Of a stretch of DNA of 11,782 bases, positions 5,791 through 11,782 are shown piece by piece. The notes beneath the pieces were generated by a model that was not told the DNA's origin, made no database searches, and saw nothing but the letters and a program-made list of their open reading frames with translations. The number at the start of each line of letters is the position of its first letter. The stretch's first letter is position 1. Source of the stretch: Actinomycetota bacterium (GTDB lineage Bacteria > Actinomycetota > Thermoleophilia > Gaiellales > Gaiellaceae); the NCBI GenBank assembly GCA_003170995.1, contig PMXT01000080.1:1-11782 (forward strand). Reading direction: 5' to 3'. The translations under genes and the position numbers were made by a program.

Positions 5791-6615
5791 CTACGCGTCT
5801 TCGCCGCCGAGCTCGCGCGAACGCTCCATCGCCGCCTGGATCGCATTCAAGAAAGCGGCGCGTATACCGGCGCGCTCGAGCTCGCGAATGGCCCTGATCG
5901 TAGTACCGCCGGGCGAGGTGACGTTCTCACGCAGTTCGACTGGGTGTATGTGCTCGTCACGTAGCAACTTGGCAGTTCCGAACATAGTCTGAACGACGAG
6001 CTGAGTGGAGATATCGCGCGCGAGTCCGAGCAGGATGCCGGCTTCGATCATTGCCTCCGCGAGCAGCGCGAAGTAGGCCGGGCCCGAGCCGGAGACCGCG
6101 GTGACGGCATCCATCATCTCCTCGTGTACCCGCACAACCGCGCCCAGGTGAGCGAGCACCTCCTCGGCCAGCGCCAGGTGTTCGTCGCCGGCATGCGCTC
6201 CTGCGCAGATGCCTGCCATACCCTCCTGCACCGTGGCCGGGGTGTTAGGCATCGCCCGAATTACCGGCACGTTCGCGGGAAGGTGCTTCTCGATTGATGC
6301 GGTCCGCACAGCCGCCACGACCGAGAGAATCGTCTGCTCGCTCGAAATCAGATCGCCGATCTCCTGCAAGAGCCCCGGCAGGTCTTGGGGCTTGACGGCG
6401 ATCACGATCAGCGCGGCGTCTTTGACCGCATCGCGGTTCGACTCGCTCGTCTCGACACCGCAGAGTTCCTTGATCGCTTGCAGCCGCTCGCTATGGATAT
6501 CGGTGGCGACGATCTCGCTCGGCTGGCGCCAGCCCGAGGCGCACAAGCCCTTGATCAGCGCCTCGCCGATCTTGCCTGTGCCGATGACCGCTATGCGGCG
6601 CTCGTCAACGCTCAT
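5791..6615 (-). CDS. proC: Pyrroline-5-carboxylate reductase
   Basis: The 274-residue product catalyses the last step of proline synthesis, NAD(P)H-dependent reduction of 1-pyrroline-5-carboxylate to L-proline, in the cytosol. Visible signatures: the N-terminal Rossmann loop IAVIGTGKIGEAL (8-20), VIAVKPQ (71-77), RAMPNTPA (120-127), and the C-terminal dimer/substrate signature AVSGSGPAYF (173-182) and LRENVTSPGGTT (228-239). The length is normal for ProC. The start is an ATG with no Shine-Dalgarno but with a TAGACT box 7 nt upstream, suggesting a leaderless mRNA. The upstream region carries copy 2 of the dispersed repeat. The ArsR-like gene follows downstream on the same strand. Confidence 0.95.
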   Translation of the reverse strand: MSVDERRIAVIGTGKIGEALIKGLCASGWRQPSEIVATDIHSERLQAIKELCGVETSESNRDAVKDAALIVIAVKPQDLPGLLQEIGDLISSEQTILSVVAAVRTASIEKHLPANVPVIRAMPNTPATVQEGMAGICAGAHAGDEHLALAEEVLAHLGAVVRVHEEMMDAVTAVSGSGPAYFALLAEAMIEAGILLGLARDISTQLVVQTMFGTAKLLRDEHIHPVELRENVTSPGGTTIRAIRELERAGIRAAFLNAIQAAMERSRELGGEDA

Positions 6616-6622
6616 CGCGCGG

Positions 6623-6630
6623 AGTCTATA
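6623..6630 (-). promoter_or_regulatory. -10 box of proC (leaderless type)
   Basis: On the minus strand TATAGACT (6630-6623) offers TAGACT or TATAGA as -10 and ends 7 nt before the ATG at 6615. The start codon would be at about +1. The -35 position at 17-18 nt falls in the left end of repeat copy 2 (AGAGCTC) and shows no TTGACA-like match. Confidence 0.45.
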
Positions 6631-6645
6631 CGTCGCTCAGCGCGT

Positions 6646-6749
6646 AGAGCTCGTTTCAATTGACGCCCGACCCTTCTTCATCGAGAGAACAACGCAGCAC
6701 GCCGCCGAGTGCGTCCAGGCAACACAGTGCTTCATTTGGAACCAACTCT
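6646..6749. repeat. MITE-like intergenic repeat, copy 2 (104 bp)
   Basis: It begins with the same AGAGCTCGTTTC as copy 1 (6646-6657; 13 identical bases including the preceding T) and ends GGAACCAACTCT (6738-6749), 9 of 12 complementary to its left end. The block 6689-6710 differs from copy 1 by one base in 22, and TGCTTCATTTG (6728-6738) is identical. The first half is about 50 bp shorter than in copy 1. It occupies most of the non-coding gap between proC and the phosphoribosyltransferase gene. Confidence 0.6.
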
Positions 6750-6787
6750 TACGGGCGATTTAGCGGTAGGCGCCCGCCTGCAGGTCA

Positions 6788-6836
6788 TAGAGCTCCGCAT
6801 ATGCGATAACGGGACTACCAAAACGTTCTCTTAGGT
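6788..6836. repeat. Fragment of the same repeat family (ends only)
   Basis: TAGAGCTC (6788-6795) repeats the left end, and AAACGTTCTCTTAGGT (6821-6836) matches the right end and outer flank of copy 1 at 15 of 16 bases. Between them is only 25 bp, including the palindrome CGCATATGCG (6796-6805). It reads like an internally deleted copy. The rest of the gap 6616-6906 shows no gene. Confidence 0.45.
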
Positions 6837-6906
6837 CGATCCCCGCGGGACGCGCTCGTGTTGCATCCTTTGGGGTGAGGATCGCGAGCGAGGGAGGCGG
6901 TAGACC

Positions 6907-7584
6907 ATGCAAGCTGGGCGGAGTCCGGCGCCAAGCCGCTTCCGCGACCGTACCGATGCTGGGTGCTACCTCGGCGCGCTGCTCTCGCACTATGCCGGAC
7001 GGGACGACGTCGTTGTGCTCGCGCTTCCTCGTGGAGGCGTGCCGGTGGGATTCGAGGTTGCGCGGGCGCTCGAGATCCCGCTCGACGTGTTCGTAGTTCG
7101 CAAGCTGGGAGTCCCCGGTCATGAGGAGCTTGCTTTCGGCGCAATTGCCTCCGGAGGGACGCGGATATTGAATCCCGAGGTGATTCGGCATCTCGGCTTG
7201 ACGGGCGACGTTATCGACGCGGTCAGTGAGCGCGAGCGAAGTGAACTGACGCGACGAGAGCGTCTCTACCGCGGTGAGCGTTCCAGCACCGAGCTAGAAG
7301 GTGAGACGGTGATCCTCGTAGACGACGGTCTCGCCACCGGCGCCAGCATGCGCGCGGCCGTCGCGGCGGTTAGGGCGCAGAAACCGGCGCGGATCGTCGT
7401 CGCAGTCCCCACTGCCGCTTTCGACACCTGCGCTAGCCTGAACGCCGAGGTGGACGAGTTGGTGAGCCCGCTGAGGCCCGAGAACTTCCGTGCCGTCAGC
7501 CTCTGGTACGACCGCTTCGAGCAGGTCTCCGACAGCGAGGTCAGAACACTGCTCGAAAGAGCGAAGCAGGCGGGCGGAGCATGA
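6907..7584 (+). CDS. Predicted phosphoribosyltransferase (COG1926-type)
   Basis: A 225-residue type I PRTase-fold protein. The PRPP-binding motif VILVDDGLATGAS is at 135-147. Family features include LPRGGVPVGFEVA (40-52), DVFVVRKLGVPGHEELAFGAI (60-80), YRGERSSTELEG (121-132) and the C-terminal YDRFEQVSDSEV (201-212). The substrate base or acceptor for this family is not established, so it should not be called a purine or pyrimidine salvage enzyme. The ATG at 6907 has GGGAGG about 10 nt upstream. Its stop overlaps the start of the next gene (ATGA), indicating translational coupling; the same pairing, sometimes as a fusion, occurs in other bacteria. No signal peptide. Confidence 0.85.
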   Translation: MQAGRSPAPSRFRDRTDAGCYLGALLSHYAGRDDVVVLALPRGGVPVGFEVARALEIPLDVFVVRKLGVPGHEELAFGAIASGGTRILNPEVIRHLGLTGDVIDAVSERERSELTRRERLYRGERSSTELEGETVILVDDGLATGASMRAAVAAVRAQKPARIVVAVPTAAFDTCASLNAEVDELVSPLRPENFRAVSLWYDRFEQVSDSEVRTLLERAKQAGGA

Positions 7585-8246
7585 AGGTGCGCGAGGAAAC
7601 AGTGGCAATTCTGGTCGGTACGGTCCAACTCGCGGGAACGCTTCGCATACCCGAGCACGCGGATAGCATCGTCCTCTTTGCTCACGGTTCGGGCTCTAGC
7701 CGCTTCAGCCCGCGCAACCGCCAAGTCGCCGCCGTCTTGGAGCGAGCCGGGTTGGCGACGATGCTGATCGACCTGCTGAGCGAACGCGAGGAGAGAGAAG
7801 ATTCCCGCACCGGCGCTCTTCGCTTCGACATTCCCCTGCTCGCCGATCGGCTCCTCGCCGCGACGGTCTGGTTGCATGCGAACGAGGGCACGACTTCGCT
7901 CCCGCTCGGTTATTTTGGAGCCAGCACCGGTGCAGGCGCAGCTCTTCTGGCCGCCGCGGGGCGACCGGAGCTAGTCAAGGCCGTTGTCTCGCGCGGGGGT
8001 CGCCCGGACCTCGCGGGGAAGGCGCTTCGACATGTGAGCGCGCCCACATTGCTGATCGTGGGCGAGCGAGACGCTGTGGTGCTCGACCTCAACCAGCGCG
8101 CCGCCACGGAGATCGCGACCGAGTGCAAGCTAGAGATCGTTCCGGGAGCGACACACCTGTTCGAGGAAGCGGGAGCGCTCGAGGCGGTCGCCGCGCTGGC
8201 CCGCGATTGGTTCTCGCTCCACCTGGCCGGTCGAACAACCAATTAG
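7581..8246 (+). CDS. Alpha/beta hydrolase, dienelactone-hydrolase type
   Basis: A 221-residue single-domain alpha/beta hydrolase. The oxyanion-side loop is VLFAHGSGSSRFSPRNR (31-47), the nucleophile elbow GASTG places Ser115, the acid is probably Asp164 in VGERDAV, and the base is His192 in GATHLF. This is the subgroup that travels with COG1926 phosphoribosyltransferases. The substrate is unknown; family naming after dienelactone hydrolase does not prove that activity. It overlaps the upstream gene by 4 nt (ATGA), so both are expected from one mRNA. Cytosolic: no signal sequence. Confidence 0.85.
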   Translation: MKVREETVAILVGTVQLAGTLRIPEHADSIVLFAHGSGSSRFSPRNRQVAAVLERAGLATMLIDLLSEREEREDSRTGALRFDIPLLADRLLAATVWLHANEGTTSLPLGYFGASTGAGAALLAAAGRPELVKAVVSRGGRPDLAGKALRHVSAPTLLIVGERDAVVLDLNQRAATEIATECKLEIVPGATHLFEEAGALEAVAALARDWFSLHLAGRTTN

Positions 8247-8698
8247 CCGCATCGATTAGGCTCCGCTTCGAACGGCTTGATTTCGGCATACTCTTTCGCG
8301 TGCTGGCTGGGTTTCTACTCGTTCTCGGCGGCGGTCTGATCGCCCTCGGCTCTCGGCAAGACTGGCTGATCGCTCACCTTGCAAACAACGAGACCGCGAC
8401 GCTCAATGTCGCGGGCTCTCGCTTCGGAAACGCGATGCTGGTCTTCGCTGCGCTGATCGTCATGCTCGGGATCGCTCGTATTGCCCGTGGCTACGCGGAA
8501 GACAAGTCCCTACACCGGATTGCATCGATGGCCTCATTTGCGGCGATTGCGATGGCTCTGGCTCGTTCCGGGCGCTTCCTGATCGATCAAAATCTCTCGA
8601 TCGGCTCTACGGCATCCTACGGGCATCTCGACCTCGAGCTGGGTGTCTTCATGCTTCTTGGCGGGGTCGCTGCGACCCTTCTCTCCAAGTTGGCCTAG
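8207..8698 (+). CDS. Small membrane protein, four predicted helices
   Basis: The C-terminal 133 residues form four hydrophobic helices: FRVLAGFLLVLGGGLIALG, AMLVFAALIVMLGIARIA, IASMASFAAIAMALARSG and LELGVFMLLGGVAATLLSKL, with a polar loop RQDWLIAHLANNETATLNVAGSR after the first. I recognise no family. The start is uncertain. The frame runs back to an ATG at 8123, far inside the hydrolase gene and with shadow-like composition. A TTG at 8207 (164 aa, 40-nt overlap) is used here. A GTG at 8300 (132 aa, no overlap) would begin directly in the first helix. None has a good ribosome binding site. Probably the third gene of the phosphoribosyltransferase-hydrolase operon. Confidence 0.6.
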   Translation: MVLAPPGRSNNQLAASIRLRFERLDFGILFRVLAGFLLVLGGGLIALGSRQDWLIAHLANNETATLNVAGSRFGNAMLVFAALIVMLGIARIARGYAEDKSLHRIASMASFAAIAMALARSGRFLIDQNLSIGSTASYGHLDLELGVFMLLGGVAATLLSKLA

Positions 8699-9157
8699 AG
8701 CAAGCGGCGATTGCTTCGGTGCTACCGGCCTCACCTTGCCGAGCCCGAGCTCGGCGAGAAGGGCGGTGAGGCTCTCGATACTCGGCTCGACAACCCCCAC
8801 GTCGTGTGGCTCTCAGCGCTCCTCGTGCTCGGCCTCGACTCCAGGCTCGAGGTGGAATAGAGGAGCCCGCGTCTCTAGCTCGAGCAAACGGTCGTCGCAG
8901 TAGACCTCGGCGCTCGGTCGCGATTGACATGACCGCGCGCGGGTTGCGGATCGAAGTGCTTGCAGAAAAGGATGTTTCCACGGAGATAAGCCGGCCCAGC
9001 TGGCTCGATTGAGATAGCCGATCTCGAAGAGCGAAGTCGCCTGCTCGACGTGGACGAACACCAGCTCACCGCCCAGCTCGAGACCGGGATCCGAGACGGA
9101 CGTACACGGTCTGACGCGCGCGAGGAGTCCAGCTTGTACGGCGGCAGGGTTGCCGGT
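8699..9157 (-). pseudogene. Decayed galactose-mutarotase-like gene (2 frameshifts, internal stop)
   Basis: No intact gene covers this stretch, but minus-strand fragments in different frames join into one protein-like sequence. Fragment A (to about 9000) ends DPGLELGGELVFVHVEQAT then SLFEIGYLNRASWAG. Fragment B, in another frame (about 8996-8914), reads PAYLRGNILFCKHFDPQPA then RGHVNRD. Fragment C, back in the first frame from 8911, reads AEVYCDDRLLELETRAPLF then HLEPGVEAEHEER. A TGA at 8815-8813 stands where family members usually have Trp (ERW). The frame then continues EPHDVGVVEPSIESLTALLAELGL. The ELET..PL..LEPG...H.E.W pattern is what I know from galactose-mutarotase-like proteins; that family name is from memory. 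The 5' part is missing, as the adjacent sortase stop (9161) abuts it. Confidence 0.65.
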
Positions 9158-9160
9158 CGC

Positions 9161-9988
9161 TCAGCTCGCCGGCGCGGCGGCGGAGACTAGACGCGCAAAG
9201 ACGATCCAGCGATGAGAAGCGCTGTAGAGCGGGTGGCAGGCCGAGAGAACGAGTGTGTCGAAACCCCGCTTGTGCAGTATGTCCCAGTCGTTCGAAGGCA
9301 CTATTTCGTGAGCGAAAACGCGGTAGGTGAAGGTGCCGTATGGCATCAGGAGCCGGATCCGATTACCGCGCGCCAGCTCGTCGATGTGGCGAAACGGAGC
9401 ACCGAAGGTTGTGCGATGCCCGGCGATCGCCGTAACCTTGCCCAGCCCTGGCCAAGAGCTTTGCGGATAGCGCCCTGGCCCACGGCTCAGATCGGCACCC
9501 CAGTCGGTTCCGTTGACGAACACCTTGCTGATGCCGATGCGCGGGATCTCGATCCGGCCGATCGGCTGTCCCGGGCGCGCGTGATGAGAGAAGCTTAGGG
9601 CGGCGGCACGGATCGCGGCAGTCGACAGCCCCCCGTTTTTCTGCCTCGAGAGGGGAGTCGGCGGCTTGAACTGCCTGAACTCCTTGTTGAGCTGACCAGC
9701 CATCTGATGCTGGCGCCAGTCTTGGTAGAGAGCAGTGATCGGATCGCCGAAGAAGAATATGAAGATCGCCCATACGACCAAGAGCAATCCGACCATCGCT
9801 ACCGCCAGCCCGAGACGGCGGAAGAAACGGCGTGATCTACCATCTCGGCCGATGTGGGGCGCGTCCGTTTGCGACTCGCTCTGAGCCTGTTGGCGTGCTT
9901 CGGTTCGAGATTTTCCGCCGCCGAGTCTCACTATTTCAGATCGTACTTGCGCCCAGTTGCCGTAGGCTGCAACCGATCGATACCTCAC
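9161..9988 (-). CDS. Class E-like sortase
   Basis: A 275-residue membrane-anchored transpeptidase. A cytoplasmic N-terminus rich in Arg/Gln precedes one transmembrane helix (about 59-80, LGLAVAMVGLLLVVWAIFIF). The sortase domain (about 139-268) has GRIEIPRIG, the catalytic His191 in AIAGHRTTFG, Cys251 in TLVLSACHPLYS and Arg260 in SHRWIVFARL. The Cys-His-Pro-Leu-Tyr-Ser context is typical of actinobacterial class E enzymes, which attach proteins to the cell wall at LAxTG-like signals. No protein in this window shows such a signal. The GTG at 9988 lacks a clear ribosome binding site; a GTG at 9931 (256 aa) with TACGAT 8 nt upstream is an alternative start. It diverges from the CAP gene. Confidence 0.88.
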   Translation of the reverse strand: MRYRSVAAYGNWAQVRSEIVRLGGGKSRTEARQQAQSESQTDAPHIGRDGRSRRFFRRLGLAVAMVGLLLVVWAIFIFFFGDPITALYQDWRQHQMAGQLNKEFRQFKPPTPLSRQKNGGLSTAAIRAAALSFSHHARPGQPIGRIEIPRIGISKVFVNGTDWGADLSRGPGRYPQSSWPGLGKVTAIAGHRTTFGAPFRHIDELARGNRIRLLMPYGTFTYRVFAHEIVPSNDWDILHKRGFDTLVLSACHPLYSASHRWIVFARLVSAAAPAS

Positions 9989-10089
9989 ACTTGATCGCTG
10001 ATGAGCTCTCGAGCAAAGAGTGCTTCGATCTCCTAGGATCGAGCGCTAATGCGGGTGGCTTGAAAAGCGGCGCTTCGGGGGGAGGCGAG
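9989..10089. promoter_or_regulatory. Divergent promoter region, sortase / CAP gene
   Basis: These 101 nt separate the divergent sortase and CAP genes and must hold promoters for both if the longer sortase start is right. CGATC-TCCTAG-GATCG (10025-10040) is an inverted repeat near the middle. A convincing -10/-35 pair was not found. Confidence 0.3.
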
Positions 10090-10695
10090 ATGCGGACCGG
10101 TCTCAAGACGGTAGTGACGAACAAGCACATGTCCGGACGCTGCCCGGGCCCGTTCCGAGTGGCGATCGCACTGGGGCTAGCGCTGCTCATCACACTCTCG
10201 CTGGTGCAGGGCGCTGTCGCCCGCTCACAGGCGACGCTTACGAACGGAGCCTCCATGACCGCCATGATCCGCTACGAGAAGCAGCTCGCGGTGGCAATCA
10301 ACACCGCCCGTAAGCGGCACGGACTTCGCACTCTCCGGCTTGCGCCTGGGCTGATGCGCTCCGCAGGCAAGCACTCTCTGCAAATGGCCTGCAAGGGGTA
10401 CTTCTCGCATTCATCGCCGAACGGCGCCAGCTTTACGACGCGCGTAAAGAGCTTCTACGGCGCCGGTACCTCGAGCTACTACTCGGCGGGCGAGAACCTC
10501 CTTTGGGCGCAGCTGCCAGTGACGCCGGGCCAGGTCGTCAAGCGCTGGCTGGCCAGCTCGGAACACCGGCGAGTACTGCTCTCTTCGGGGTGGAGGGTTT
10601 TTGGTGTGGGCGTGGTCAGGTCTACTCATGACACCGGGATCTTCGCGGGCCGCGAAGTGCTGCTCGTGACCGCCGATTTCGCGGTCAAGCGCTGA
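10090..10695 (+). CDS. Secreted CAP/SCP-domain protein
   Basis: The ATG at 10090 is preceded by GGGGGGAGG ending 4 nt upstream, so the longer reading from 9832, which overlaps the sortase gene, is rejected. The 201-residue product has a signal sequence (basic start, hydrophobic 23-40, possible cleavage after AVA at 44) and a CAP domain (about 65-195): INTARKRHGLRTLRLAPGLMRSAGKHSLQMA, GYFSHSSPNG (103-112), AGENLLWA (133-140), WLASSEHRRVLLSSGW (153-168) and FGVGVV (171-176). The His/Glu residues that line the CAP cavity are present (His107, Glu135, His159). Bacterial CAP proteins of this type are extracytoplasmic and of unsettled biochemical role. There is no LPxTG-like C-terminus, so it is not an evident sortase substrate. 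It converges on leuA with 22 nt between stops. Confidence 0.88.
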   Translation: MRTGLKTVVTNKHMSGRCPGPFRVAIALGLALLITLSLVQGAVARSQATLTNGASMTAMIRYEKQLAVAINTARKRHGLRTLRLAPGLMRSAGKHSLQMACKGYFSHSSPNGASFTTRVKSFYGAGTSSYYSAGENLLWAQLPVTPGQVVKRWLASSEHRRVLLSSGWRVFGVGVVRSTHDTGIFAGREVLLVTADFAVKR

Positions 10696-10717
10696 TCGAC
10701 CCGGCGCAACGCAGGCG

Positions 10718-11782
<1,065 letters not shown>

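Noticed and set aside
6760..7191. 143-aa minus-strand frame over the phosphoribosyltransferase start
   Set aside because: Antisense shadow of a clearly conserved gene; no domain or start signal.
8806..9012. Plus-strand 68-aa frame in the decayed gene region
   Set aside because: The minus-strand fragments show protein-family-like sequence here; the plus frame is its antisense.
9832..10089. N-terminal extension of the CAP protein
   Set aside because: It overlaps the sortase gene on the opposite strand, reads like noise, and a good ribosome binding site and signal sequence mark the start at 10090.

Overview
The window is GC-rich and densely packed, with short intergenic gaps, GTG/TTG starts and several genes that appear to lack Shine-Dalgarno sequences. 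A PAC2 family protein, a type-2 2-isopropylmalate synthase with the motif [20 protein letters not shown], a class E-like sortase and a CAP-domain protein together suggest a high-GC actinobacterium. A deep lineage such as Thermoleophilia (Gaiellales/Solirubrobacterales) is my best guess; this is inference and was not searched.

Left part (1-2377): the end of a TPR-repeat protein is followed, 16 nt after its stop, by an unlisted 58-aa secreted peptide with a perfect ribosome binding site. A 237-nt gap with three inverted repeats leads to a PAC2 family gene whose ATG sits one helical turn below a -10 box (probably leaderless). PAC2 converges on a large SF2 helicase gene. The 286 nt between them hold a MITE-like repeat and a 67-nt imperfect hairpin.

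Middle (2378-6906): the minus strand carries the SF2 helicase, an ArsR-like winged-helix regulator and proC (proline biosynthesis). The regulator probably starts 36 nt downstream of the longest reading, where a TATAGT box precedes an ATG. A second copy of the intergenic repeat and a third fragment of it lie upstream of proC.

Right part (6907-11782): a plus-strand operon encodes a predicted phosphoribosyltransferase, an alpha/beta hydrolase of the dienelactone-hydrolase type (ATGA overlap) and a four-helix membrane protein. Next comes a minus-strand stretch that reads as a decayed gene for a galactose-mutarotase-like protein (two frameshifts and an internal TGA). Then follow a class E-like sortase (minus), a divergent secreted CAP/SCP protein (plus) and the C-terminal two thirds of leuA (minus), cut by the right edge.

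Most promising for novelty: the TPR protein plus exported mini-peptide cassette, whose layout resembles RRNPP-type peptide signalling, and the family of intergenic repeats with inverted ends.
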